This document shows positions 32,989-42,024 of a stretch of 64,000 nucleotides of DNA, piece by piece. Location: assembly GCF_937903345.1 (NCBI RefSeq), contig NZ_CALCZQ010000007.1, forward strand, positions 106,217 to 170,216. The letters are read 5' to 3'. A model generated the notes under the pieces. It did not search any database and had not been told where the DNA came from. It saw only the letters and a list, made by a program, of their open reading frames with translations. Source of the stretch: an uncultured Emticicia sp. (GTDB taxonomy: Bacteria > Bacteroidota > Bacteroidia > Cytophagales > Spirosomataceae). Every line of letters begins with the position of its first letter. The first letter of the stretch is position 1. Made by a program: the position numbers and the translations under genes.

Positions 32989-33591
32989 TCAATTCGGAGC
33001 ACCTTCAACTCCAGTAATTAACTGAAATTTGTTGATGTCTCTCTTACCAAGTTCATTAAGTACCTGCTTTACAGCTGGGTAACTTGTAGTAGCATCGCCT
33101 CTTATAGCTAATTTAGCTGATGTGTTTACTTCTTTCAAATAAGTAGAAACCCAATCACCTAATTCACTTTTAGTGCTGTCATTCGGAATACCCGCCATTT
33201 TTACATTCAATTGATCTTCTGGAGGTAGATTTAAATATTGCTTTAAACCAGCAATACTTATTCCGAAATCTGCTAATTTCTCAAAGCTTTTAAGGTCTCC
33301 ATTATTCACAGAAACTCCATATTTTTGAGCCATTCTTTGAAACAATTCTCCACGTTCTTTAGCGTTTGAAATGCCGAAATAATATTTACCTGTTGGGTCA
33401 ATACTAATCGTTGCTACGCCTGTTTCGGGGATTTTTGTTTGCGAAATTGACGAAGGGGTATCAATTGTTACTGATTCTTGACCTTTAAACTGGGTAGTCA
33501 TGATAAAGAAAGACAATAACAAAAATGCCACGTCGCACATCGCTGTCATATCCATGACAGGACCTTTTCGTTTTGGTTTTATTGCTGGCAT
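32989..33591 (-). CDS. exbD: Biopolymer transport protein ExbD (first copy)
   Basis: 200 residues. KRKGPVMDMTAMCDVAFLLLSFFIMTTQFK holds the transmembrane helix with the conserved Asp in MCDVAF, the ExbD proton site. The periplasmic domain is longer than in the second copy and includes QYLNLPPEDQL and LAIRGDATTSYPAVKQVLNELGK. It follows exbB by about 100 nt. Confidence 0.93.
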   Translation of the reverse strand: MPAIKPKRKGPVMDMTAMCDVAFLLLSFFIMTTQFKGQESVTIDTPSSISQTKIPETGVATISIDPTGKYYFGISNAKERGELFQRMAQKYGVSVNNGDLKSFEKLADFGISIAGLKQYLNLPPEDQLNVKMAGIPNDSTKSELGDWVSTYLKEVNTSAKLAIRGDATTSYPAVKQVLNELGKRDINKFQLITGVEGAPN

Positions 33592-33692
33592 AACTCCTTG
33601 ATAATTTAGATTTAATAAAATTAACGCTTACTGATTTAGATTATTGTCTAAATATATAATAAATATCTGAAATAATCTATTTCGGTAAAAAA

Positions 33693-34523
33693 TTAGTTAT
33701 GAGCAGCAAAATTCTGTTGGATGCTCATTCCGATTTCGTCAATTTTGTAAGTCAACTCATCAATTTTTGATGTAAAGAAGTTATACATAATGATTGAAAT
33801 TGCTGAAGTACCGATTCCCAAGGCTGTGTTAATCAAGGCCTCAGAAATACCAGTTGCCAAAGCAGCTGCGTCTGGAGCTCCACCGCCAGCACCTAAAGCT
33901 GAGAACGCACGAATCATACCAAGTACCGTTCCTAACAAGGCAATCAAAGTTGATACCGTTGCGAGTGTTGAAAGGATTGTAAGATTTTTCTCTAACATTG
34001 GAAGTTCTAATGAAGTAGCTTCTTCAACTTCTTTTTGTAGAGCTGCTAATTTTTGTTCTTTGTCCATTGAAGCATCCGTTGATAACAAGCTATATTTACC
34101 TAAAGCTGTTTTTACAACGTTTCCTACTGAACCTTTTTGTTTGTCACATTCTTTGATTGCGTCAGTAATGTTGTTTGAATCTAATAACGCACGAACTTTA
34201 CGTACGAAAGCATCAATGTTACCAGTACCAGTTGCCTTATTAATAGTGAAAAAACGCTCGATTGAGAATACCAATACACAAAGGAAACAAGTCATCAAAA
34301 TAGGTACAACAACACCACCACTGTGAATTAGACCGAAGAAATCACCTGGTTTTGGTTTGTGTTTTTCTGCATCTAGGAAGTGACTTGCATCACCTAAAAT
34401 GAAAACGTAAGATAATACTGAAATAGCAATAAGAACTGGGATTGTTAAAGCTGGATTTAATCCACTACCTGCTGACTGATTTGCGGCTGGTTTAGCTGCA
34501 GGGGCTGCTGTCTTTTTTTCCAT
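33693..34523 (-). CDS. exbB: MotA/TolQ/ExbB proton channel family protein
   Basis: 276 residues. An N-terminal Ala/Pro-rich stretch is followed by a first hydrophobic helix (about residues 27-46), a second (about 72-92, VVVPILMTCFLCVLVFSIERFF), a cytoplasmic helical region, and two C-terminal helices: LPMLEKNLTILSTLATVSTLIALLGTVLGMIRAFSAL and GISEALINTALGIGTSAISIIMYNFF. These are the ExbB/TolQ pore motifs. It is the first gene of the TonB operon. The leader upstream is long and shows no clear promoter. Confidence 0.94.
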   Translation of the reverse strand: MEKKTAAPAAKPAANQSAGSGLNPALTIPVLIAISVLSYVFILGDASHFLDAEKHKPKPGDFFGLIHSGGVVVPILMTCFLCVLVFSIERFFTINKATGTGNIDAFVRKVRALLDSNNITDAIKECDKQKGSVGNVVKTALGKYSLLSTDASMDKEQKLAALQKEVEEATSLELPMLEKNLTILSTLATVSTLIALLGTVLGMIRAFSALGAGGGAPDAAALATGISEALINTALGIGTSAISIIMYNFFTSKIDELTYKIDEIGMSIQQNFAAHN

Positions 34524-34909
34524 TAGATTAGAAAATTTTAGGGTTTTAAAAAGTTAAAAATGTTTTTGTGTTAAATAAAAGTTAAAAAAATTAAAAAATC
34601 GAGCTATTTCAAAAGAAAATACTGTCAATCCAGTTAAAGTGTTATTTTTAATTTTTTGACAATTTTATAGAAAAACAGCGAAACAAAAAAGTATAAATAC
34701 AATTAATTTTTAGGCAAAAACTGAACTATTAAACTTTTTCAAGATTTTCCTATCATAAATTTGATACGATAGGTAGTCTTAACATTTTAGTTATCAGGTA
34801 TTTAGCCATATTTTTAATAATATTCAAATATCATCAAAACTAAAGTTTTCGTTTATATTATTTTTTACACCGAATCGAAAGTTATTAACTTGAAATGTGC
34901 TCAAATGAA
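34524..34909. other. 386-nt intergenic region between exbB and the M28 peptidase gene
   Basis: Very AT-rich, with no gene. It must hold the exbB promoter. A minus-strand TAGTTTTG at 34835-34842 fits the -7 box, but it is over 300 nt from exbB and lacks a TTG at the right spacing. No clear hairpin terminator for the M28 gene is visible. Confidence 0.5.
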
Positions 34910-36523
34910 CTATTGTTTATTACTATCTACCTTTATACGCTCCTCACGGTTTACTAATTCCCATGCTGTTTGGAACACTAAGCGTGTAATTTGTTGATAT
35001 TTTGGAAAAAGAATTTTCTCAACATCATCTCCCGGACGGTGATAATCTTCGTGTACACCTGTGAAATAAAATATGACTGGAATCTTATTTTTGGCAAAGT
35101 TATAATGATCAGATCGATAGTAAAAACGGTTTGGATCTTTAGGGTCATTAAATGTGTAATCTAGGTCGTAGTTGATATATTTTTTATTCACTTCTTCACT
35201 AATTTGGTGTAATTCTGACGACAATTTATCCGAGCCTATCAAATAAACATATTCTTCTTTGGGTGAGTGTTGCTTATCAATTCTGCCTATCATATCGATG
35301 TTTAAATCGCAAACTGTTTTTGATAGAGGAATTATTGGATCTTTGTCAGCATAGTATTGCGAACCAAGTAATCCTTTTTCCTCACCAGTGACGGTCATAA
35401 ACAAAATACTTCGACGTGGACCATTTCCTGCCTGTTTAGCCTTGGCAAATGCTTCAGCTATTTCGAGAACAGCACAGGTGCCTGAGCCATCATCATCTGC
35501 TCCGTTGTGAATCTGTCCATTTTGGATTCCAACGTGGTCATAGTGTGCAGTAATTAGCACTACTTCATCTTTTTTATCTGTTCCTTCCAGATAACCTAAA
35601 ATATTAGCTGTTTCAACTGGCACCTCCCCTCTTTCGGCTTTTATTGAAATCGTTGAAGGTTTTATTTTCCTTGCCGAACTCTCTCTTTTCGAACTAATAT
35701 CTTCAACAACTCGAGTCAATTTACTCGACTTCACATCAAGCATTTCAGCAGCAATTTCCTGAGAAACAAAAAAAGTTGGGTTTGAGGATGCTTTCTCGGC
35801 AGTTGAGGAGGCATTAAAACTCAATTGATTAAATCTTGAAAGTACTGCTTTACGTTCAGCCGCCAAAGAGGTGAATTTCTTAGCATCAGAAGCTGCAATA
35901 ACAAAAAACATTTTTGCTCCATGATTCAAAGCAATATTTATTTTCTTTTGAAGTCCTGCTCTCTCTGTCCAATCTGATTTTTCATCAGCCTTTGTAAATA
36001 AATACATTCCTTCTTTATCCTTTGGTTCGCCATCAAAGAAAACCACAGCTTTGCCTTTTACATCTATATCTTTATAATCATTGTAACCAGACCCTGAAGC
36101 ATTATCATTCTCAATTCCGTAACCTACAAAAACCACTGAAATAGATTGTTCTTCTGGGATACTAGTAAGACCATTTGGGTAGTAATCTTTAAAGAATTCT
36201 TTCTTTTTATTACCTATTTTTATGTAGGCATCCTTCCAACCTTTCTGGTAAAGGTTAAACTTTTGATAATACCCTTTACTACCATCTTTTTGTGGTGCAA
36301 TGGCTTGCAAAGCCAAATCGGCAAAATGTTTTGAGATATAAGCCGCTGCTTTTCGCTGACCTTCTGAGCCTGTATCACGACCCTCTAGGCTATCCGATGC
36401 AATGTAAGAAAGGTGTTTCTTTAAATCTTGAGCTGAAATTGTAGCAGCAAATTCGGCAGATTTATTGTCTTGTGCCAACAGACTTGTGGAAAAAAGCAAT
36501 AATAAAACCAGCGTTTTTTTCAT
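34910..36523 (-). CDS. Secreted M28-family metallopeptidase
   Basis: 537 residues with a signal peptide (MKKTLVLLLLFSTSLLAQD). The zinc sites of clan MH peptidases are visible: HYDHVG (His, Asp) around residue 325, NGADDDGSGTCAV (bridging Asp), TGEEKGLLGS (catalytic Glu and zinc Glu), DLNIDMIGR (Asp), and a late SDHYNFAK (His). An inserted segment (about 120-290) resembles a PA-type domain. It probably is an aminopeptidase or carboxypeptidase acting outside the cytoplasm. It is divergent from recQ and monocistronic. Confidence 0.87.
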   Translation of the reverse strand: MKKTLVLLLLFSTSLLAQDNKSAEFAATISAQDLKKHLSYIASDSLEGRDTGSEGQRKAAAYISKHFADLALQAIAPQKDGSKGYYQKFNLYQKGWKDAYIKIGNKKKEFFKDYYPNGLTSIPEEQSISVVFVGYGIENDNASGSGYNDYKDIDVKGKAVVFFDGEPKDKEGMYLFTKADEKSDWTERAGLQKKINIALNHGAKMFFVIAASDAKKFTSLAAERKAVLSRFNQLSFNASSTAEKASSNPTFFVSQEIAAEMLDVKSSKLTRVVEDISSKRESSARKIKPSTISIKAERGEVPVETANILGYLEGTDKKDEVVLITAHYDHVGIQNGQIHNGADDDGSGTCAVLEIAEAFAKAKQAGNGPRRSILFMTVTGEEKGLLGSQYYADKDPIIPLSKTVCDLNIDMIGRIDKQHSPKEEYVYLIGSDKLSSELHQISEEVNKKYINYDLDYTFNDPKDPNRFYYRSDHYNFAKNKIPVIFYFTGVHEDYHRPGDDVEKILFPKYQQITRLVFQTAWELVNREERIKVDSNKQ

Positions 36524-36597
36524 GTATAATGATTGGTTTGTTGAAATAAATTTTAGTAAAAATAAAAGATTTTCAAATCAAATTCATCTTTTACTTA

Positions 36598-36605
36598 TAA
36601 TTTTG
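36598..36605 (+). promoter_or_regulatory. Candidate -7 box for recQ
   Basis: TAATTTTG fits TAnnTTTG and lies 23 nt before the ATG at 36629, a short leader. No TTG at the expected spacing. Confidence 0.4.
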
Positions 36606-36628
36606 CTTAAATTACTTTATCTGATTAA

Positions 36629-38767
36629 ATGAATAAAGAGCTCGTTTTAAAAAAATACTTCGGTTACGACAAGTTTCGTCCACTACAAGCTGAGATAATT
36701 GATACAATTTTGGCAAAACAAGATTGTATGGTACTAATGCCCACTGGTGGAGGAAAATCAATTTGTTTTCAAGTACCCGCTTTGGTAATGGAGGGTATCA
36801 CTTTGGTGATTTCGCCCTTGATTGCCCTCATGCAAGACCAAGTGCAGTCGCTAAAAGCCAACGGTGTACCTTCGGCATTTTTGAATAGTTCTTTAAATTC
36901 AACCGAACAACGAACGATTGAGGAAAAATGTAAAAATGGAGAATTAAAGCTACTATATATATCACCAGAAAAACTTTTTCACAACAATTATTTAAGTTTC
37001 ATTAAAACTCTGTTTGTCAATCAAATAGCAATTGATGAGTCCCACTGCGTTTCTACTTGGGGGCATGATTTCAGACCCGAATATACAAAGCTAAATATTT
37101 TAAAAGAAACCTTTCCTGATGTGCCTGTGGTTGCACTCACTGCAACGGCAGACCGTGTAACAAGAAAAGACATATTAACTCAATTGGGCGTGCCTGATGC
37201 AAAAGTTTTTATTTCTTCTTTCGACCGACCGAATCTTAGTCTAAATGTTTTGGGTGGGCGAAACAGATTGAAAATTATGCAGGAGTTTATTGGAAAAAGA
37301 CCAAATCAGTCGGGAATTGTTTATTGTTTAAGCAGAAAAAATACGGAGGATGTTGCCGAAGGTTTACGCAAAGTCGGCATACGAGCGATGCATTATCATG
37401 CAGGAATAGATTCAAAAACTCGCTCGGAAGTTCAAGATGCTTTTATAAAGGATGAGATTCAGGTAATGGTTGCAACTATCGCATTCGGAATGGGCATTGA
37501 TAAATCGAATGTTCGATTTGTGATTCATTATAGCCTGCCATCGAATGTAGAAAGTTATTACCAAGAAATTGGTCGAGCGGGACGTGATGGCATGAAATCG
37601 GACACGCTACTTTTCTATAGTTTTGCCGATATAATGACTCGCAAAGAAATGATTCAGAACTCCGAATTACCTGATGCGATGAAAGAAGTACAGTTTGCAA
37701 AACTCGACCGAATGAAGCAATATGCAGAGTCAGAGATTTGCAGAAGGCGTATTTTGTTGAGTTATTTTAACGAAGAAGCACAAAACGATTGCGGGAATTG
37801 TGATGTTTGTAAGAATCCTCCACAAAAATTTGATGCAACTATTTTTGCACAGAAAGCATTATCTGCCATCTCTCGAACCAACGAAAAGGCAGCAATGGGT
37901 ATGATCATTGATATTTTGAGAGGCTCACAGAATAGAGCAATTTTTGACCGAGGATATCAAAATCTAAAGACTTTTGGTGCAGGAAAAGAACTAAAATACG
38001 AAGAATGGGCCGATTATATCACGCAAATGCTCAATTCTGGCGTACTTGATATTGCATACGACGAACGTCATTCATTAAAATTGAATGCGGTTTCAAATCA
38101 GGTTTTAAAAGATGGGAAGAAAGTAAATTTAGTAAGGTTTGAGGCCTACGATAGTAAGAAAGCAAGGCAAGAGGAAGCCGCTCCGAAAGAAAAAACAAAG
38201 AAAGAAGTAATAAAAGATGCTTTGTTTGAAAAACTTAGAATCTTACGCAAGAAAATAGCCGACGAACAAAGTGTGCCGCCGTTTGTAATTTTCTCCGATG
38301 CTACACTTTCAGATATGGCACAGAAACGTCCAATTAATCGTTTTCAAATGATGGCAGTTTCGGGAGTTGGTGAGCAGAAATTTAGGCAATATGGAGACGA
38401 ATTTATCAATGAAATTCTATCTTTTACCGGTCAAAATTCTAGTATGGGCCGAGTCAAACAAGAAAAAGGTATGACATTCCTCGAAACGTTTGAAATGTAT
38501 AAAGCTGGGCTATCAATTGATGAAATGGCCGCCAAAAGAGCATTAAATCCAGTAACAATTATCAGTCATTTGGTGAAGCTTAAACAAGATGGACAGGACA
38601 TTGACCTCAAACAATACATCGCTACCTACGAATTAAATCAGATTATTGCAGAAGCAATGAAACTTAATATTCAGAAAGGTGATGCCCTAAAACCATTGTT
38701 TGAAGCCCTTGAAGGAATTTATGATTATGGGAAATTAAGGCTTGCTCTGGCAATTTGGGAAAGTTAG
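36629..38767 (+). CDS. recQ: ATP-dependent DNA helicase RecQ
   Basis: 712-residue 3'-5' helicase for replication-fork and recombination repair. Motifs: FRPLQAEIID, Walker A MPTGGGKSICFQ, AIDESHCVSTWGHDFRPEY (DEAH-like box and the RecQ aromatic loop), LTATAD, QVMVATIAFGMGIDK and EIGRAGRDG. The zinc-binding and RQC region has CRRRILLSYFNEE then CGNCDVC; the HRDC part lies around residues 530-610, and a C-terminal helical HTH-like region (GMTFLETFEMYKAGLSIDEMAAKRALNPVTI) is typical of Bacteroidota RecQ. It converges with the ABC transporter gene. Confidence 0.95.
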   Translation: MNKELVLKKYFGYDKFRPLQAEIIDTILAKQDCMVLMPTGGGKSICFQVPALVMEGITLVISPLIALMQDQVQSLKANGVPSAFLNSSLNSTEQRTIEEKCKNGELKLLYISPEKLFHNNYLSFIKTLFVNQIAIDESHCVSTWGHDFRPEYTKLNILKETFPDVPVVALTATADRVTRKDILTQLGVPDAKVFISSFDRPNLSLNVLGGRNRLKIMQEFIGKRPNQSGIVYCLSRKNTEDVAEGLRKVGIRAMHYHAGIDSKTRSEVQDAFIKDEIQVMVATIAFGMGIDKSNVRFVIHYSLPSNVESYYQEIGRAGRDGMKSDTLLFYSFADIMTRKEMIQNSELPDAMKEVQFAKLDRMKQYAESEICRRRILLSYFNEEAQNDCGNCDVCKNPPQKFDATIFAQKALSAISRTNEKAAMGMIIDILRGSQNRAIFDRGYQNLKTFGAGKELKYEEWADYITQMLNSGVLDIAYDERHSLKLNAVSNQVLKDGKKVNLVRFEAYDSKKARQEEAAPKEKTKKEVIKDALFEKLRILRKKIADEQSVPPFVIFSDATLSDMAQKRPINRFQMMAVSGVGEQKFRQYGDEFINEILSFTGQNSSMGRVKQEKGMTFLETFEMYKAGLSIDEMAAKRALNPVTIISHLVKLKQDGQDIDLKQYIATYELNQIIAEAMKLNIQKGDALKPLFEALEGIYDYGKLRLALAIWES

Positions 38768-38857
38768 AGAGTGCTGAGTTTAGTGTTCTGAATGCATAGA
38801 TTACGAATAATTGAATTCGTTACAATTATATTTAAAACTCAAAACACAGCACTCAAA
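38766..38857. repeat. Short inverted/direct repeats between recQ and the ABC gene
   Basis: A GAGTGCTG...TGTT segment near 38769-38792 is partly complementary to AACAC...AGCACTC near 38840-38854, and ACTCAAAAC occurs twice near the end. It resembles the degenerate short-period repeats at other junctions and could also form a weak bidirectional terminator. Confidence 0.35.
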
Positions 38858-38858
38858 A

Positions 38859-40691
38859 CTATCTATAACCTTCTGCTTGTAAATAGAAAAGTTCGGCATA
38901 GCGACCATTTTTTTCAAGAAGCTCTTCATGCGTACCTATTTCAAGCATTTGCCCTTTGTCTAATACCAAGATCCTATCAGCCATTCTTACCGTTGAAAAC
39001 CTATGCGAAATCAAAATAGCCGTTTTCCCTTTGGTGAGATCGGCGAAACGACGAAAAACTTCATATTCAGCACGGGCATCTAGGGCGGCTGTTGGCTCGT
39101 CTAAAATAAGTACATCCGCTTCACGTAAATAGGCTCTTGCCAAAGCAATTTTTTGCCATTCGCCGCCCGAAAGTTCGATACCTTTGGCAAATTTTCTTCC
39201 CAATGGCTGGCCGTATTTCAATGGTAATTTTTCTATAACGGTATCGGCCAAACTTTGGTGAGCTGCTCTTTCGAGTTCAGATAATTCTTCACGAGAAGAA
39301 ATATCTCCAACCGCAATATTATCGCCTGCAGTAAAATTGAATTTTTGAAAATCTTGAAAAATAACACCGATGTGTTCACGCAATTCTACTAAATTATATT
39401 CCTTTAAATCAACGCCATCGAGTAAAATTCTTCCTTCATCTGGGTCATATAATCTTGCGAGAAGTTTGACCAAAGTTGTTTTTCCGGAACCATTTTCGCC
39501 AACTAAAGCCAACTTTTCTCCTACTTTTAAATCGAAATTCAGATTTTTATTTGCCCATTTATCAGAATTTGAATATTTGAAGCCAACATTTACAAATCGA
39601 AATCCTTCTTTGATTGGATTTGGAAAAGGTTTGGGAAAAATGGGAGAAGTAATTTGTGGCTCGATGAGATAAAACTCAAATAAATCATTCAAATACAAAG
39701 CTCCTTGTGAAATACTTGTAAATCTTCCGAGAATACCTTCCAATAAAGATTTTAACTGACGAAACGAACCTGCCAAAAATGTCAAACTTCCAATCGTTAC
39801 GATTCCTTTTACAGTATCAATGAGAATCATGGTGTATGCACCAAAATACCCAAATGTGCCAATAGCCACGAGTAAACTCCCCCAAGAAGCTCGTTCGATA
39901 GAAAGTTTTTTATTTTCTTCGAAATATTGGTATGATAAATTGCGAAATCGCTCAATTATAAAATCTGAAAGCCCGAAAAGTTTTACTTCTTTGGCGGTTT
40001 CATCGCTTGCACCAATAAAACGATAATAATCTAATTCTCGGCGTTGCGGAGTCCAGCCTCTTTGTAACGAATAAATTTTTGAGTTAAAATGCCATTCACC
40101 AATAAACGAAGGAATAACCGAAACCAAAAGCAATACAATGAGCCACGGATTAAAAGTGACGAGTCCGACGAGCAATAAACCCATGGTGATGGCATCTTGT
40201 CCTTGAGCCAAAACTTGTGAAAGTAGCACGGTTCGGCCGTTTGTTTGCTGTCTGGCACGTTCGAGTTTATCATAGAAAGTTGCGTTTTCAAACTGAGCCA
40301 AATCGAGTGAAACTGCATGTTTCATTAATTTTATTGAAGTTTTATTCGCAAACAAATCCCCTAAAAGGCTATCAGTTAAGGCAATAGCACGAGAAAGCAA
40401 ATCACTGATAATCATTAAACCAAATTCAGTAGCTATCAATAAATAGATATGATTTAAGTTTTCAGATTTGTGGTTACTTAGCAACAAAACTTCATCAATG
40501 ATGAGTTTGCTAATATATAATATTGAAATAGGAATGGCCGAACGCAACAAACGCAAGCAAATATTACCAATTGTTAAAGAAGGAGATGCAAGATAAACCT
40601 CATGTAGAAAACTAGGCAAATTGCCCAATGCCTTTAGTCGTTCTTTTATATTAGGTTTGATTTCTTCGAAATTTAAAGGAGTTTTTGCCAT
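38859..40691 (-). CDS. ABC transporter, fused permease and ATP-binding domains
   Basis: 610-residue half-transporter of the exporter type, expected to work as a dimer. The N-terminal membrane domain (residues about 40-320) has around six helices. The ATP-binding domain (about 350-600) shows Walker A VGENGSGKTTLVKLLARLYDP, the Q-loop IFQDFQKFNFT, the signature ELSGGEWQKIALARAYLR, Walker B VLILDEPTAALDA and the switch His in AILISHRFSTV. The ligand is unknown; the type resembles lipid or drug exporters. It is monocistronic and converges with recQ. Confidence 0.88.
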   Translation of the reverse strand: MAKTPLNFEEIKPNIKERLKALGNLPSFLHEVYLASPSLTIGNICLRLLRSAIPISILYISKLIIDEVLLLSNHKSENLNHIYLLIATEFGLMIISDLLSRAIALTDSLLGDLFANKTSIKLMKHAVSLDLAQFENATFYDKLERARQQTNGRTVLLSQVLAQGQDAITMGLLLVGLVTFNPWLIVLLLVSVIPSFIGEWHFNSKIYSLQRGWTPQRRELDYYRFIGASDETAKEVKLFGLSDFIIERFRNLSYQYFEENKKLSIERASWGSLLVAIGTFGYFGAYTMILIDTVKGIVTIGSLTFLAGSFRQLKSLLEGILGRFTSISQGALYLNDLFEFYLIEPQITSPIFPKPFPNPIKEGFRFVNVGFKYSNSDKWANKNLNFDLKVGEKLALVGENGSGKTTLVKLLARLYDPDEGRILLDGVDLKEYNLVELREHIGVIFQDFQKFNFTAGDNIAVGDISSREELSELERAAHQSLADTVIEKLPLKYGQPLGRKFAKGIELSGGEWQKIALARAYLREADVLILDEPTAALDARAEYEVFRRFADLTKGKTAILISHRFSTVRMADRILVLDKGQMLEIGTHEELLEKNGRYAELFYLQAEGYR

Positions 40692-41042
40692 AAACTTTTT
40701 TGATACTACTTTTTAAACTAACAGCCAAACTATTGCTTTGGGTTCAGTACAAAGATTTTTAACTGCAAATTGCCATTCAAACTTTATGTTTTCTTATAAA
40801 TATATCCTTCTTTTGTACCAAAATAAAAAAACACCAACTGAAACAAACCAATACTTTCTGGCCGATATTGCTAATGAGGATGGTCTGCTTTTGAGGTTTT
40901 AAACAGAAGGTAATTTTCAAAACTCTGTGAAGCAGCCTATAAACGCCTTTATGACGAGGGATTAGATTAACATAACTTTACTTATAGAAATTTTAACCTC
41001 AAAGATTAGAATCTCACATCCTAAATCTTAGTTCTTTAAAAA
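40692..41042. other. 350-nt gap with a decayed coding trace
   Basis: No intact gene. On the plus strand FLADIANEDGLLLRF (about 40860-40903) and, after a frame change, KLCEAAYKRLYDEGLD (about 40922-40969) followed by a stop and NFTYRNFNLKD look like pieces of one broken protein. I do not recognise the family. Confidence 0.3.
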
Positions 41043-41972
41043 ATGACTAACCTTTTATTATTAATTATTTGTCTTTCGTTAGGGGGAATTCTCCAACGAA
41101 CCAAAGGATTTCCGAAAGATGCTTATTTGGGTATGAATGCGGTCATTATTAATATTTGTTTACCTTCACTAACACTACTATATACAAGTCAAATTTCTTT
41201 TAAAGCAAATCAATTACTCGTCGTTCTGACGCCCTACATTCTATATATAAGTTCATTTATTTTTTTCAAAATCATTGCCAGAAGCCTTAATCTCGACCGA
41301 AGCACGACAGGTGCATTAACTATTACGGCGGGAATTAGTAGTATTTCATTTGTGGGCTTCCCGATTTTTGAATTATTGTATGGCAAAGCTGGCGTACAAA
41401 TGGGAATTCTGATGAGCCAAGCGGGTTCGTTTGTGGTTTGTGGGACTATGGGTATAATGACAGCTTCATATTATTCGGAATCCGAACCGTCAGCAAAATC
41501 TATCATTAAAAGTATTTTTGCTTTTCCACCATTTTTGGCTTTTTGTGTCGCTGTTTGTTTAAATATCATGGATTATCATTTTCCCAGTTCAATAAACGAA
41601 ATTTTACAAAAACTGGGTAGTCCATTTACCGTCCTTGCTCTATTATCAGTTGGTTTACAAATCAAAATATCAAAAGAAAATCTTGCACAAAAACCACTAT
41701 TATTAGGCTTATTTTTCAAACTATTGATTGCACCATTGATAATCTTTATATTATACCTTATATTGCTACAACAAAAGATTCTATTACCAGCAAATGAGTG
41801 GATTGGTAAAATGTGCATCCTTGGAGCTGCTTTGGGCTCTATGAATACCGCATCAATTATTGCCATCAACCATAAACTAAATCCGCAATTAGCAAGTTTA
41901 ATGATTGGAATCAGCATTCCAGTATCGCTGATAACAGCCATGTTATGGCACTATTTTTTGTTATTTTTCTGA
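41043..41972 (+). CDS. AEC-family transporter
   Basis: 309-residue integral membrane protein with about ten helices, starting MTNLLLLIICLSLGGILQRTKGFPKDAYLGMNAVIINICLP-like, where the LGxxLQR/K...P and NxxxxxxxLP features are typical of auxin efflux carrier (AEC) proteins. The second half repeats the fold (ILQKLGSPFTVLALLSVGLQI, MNTASIIAINHKLNPQLASLMIGISIPVSL). AEC proteins export or import organic anions such as malate or malonate in bacteria. It lies 52 nt before the dicarboxylate carrier gene on the same strand, in line with an organic-acid role. Confidence 0.83.
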   Translation: MTNLLLLIICLSLGGILQRTKGFPKDAYLGMNAVIINICLPSLTLLYTSQISFKANQLLVVLTPYILYISSFIFFKIIARSLNLDRSTTGALTITAGISSISFVGFPIFELLYGKAGVQMGILMSQAGSFVVCGTMGIMTASYYSESEPSAKSIIKSIFAFPPFLAFCVAVCLNIMDYHFPSSINEILQKLGSPFTVLALLSVGLQIKISKENLAQKPLLLGLFFKLLIAPLIIFILYLILLQQKILLPANEWIGKMCILGAALGSMNTASIIAINHKLNPQLASLMIGISIPVSLITAMLWHYFLLFF

Positions 41973-42024
41973 TATACCCTTTATAAAATTAACGATAAAA
42001 AATTCTGAACAATAAAATTACAAA

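Noticed and set aside
33790..34326. Open frame of 178 codons opposite exbB
   Set aside because: Antisense to a strongly supported exbB with family motifs; no motif in the antisense reading.
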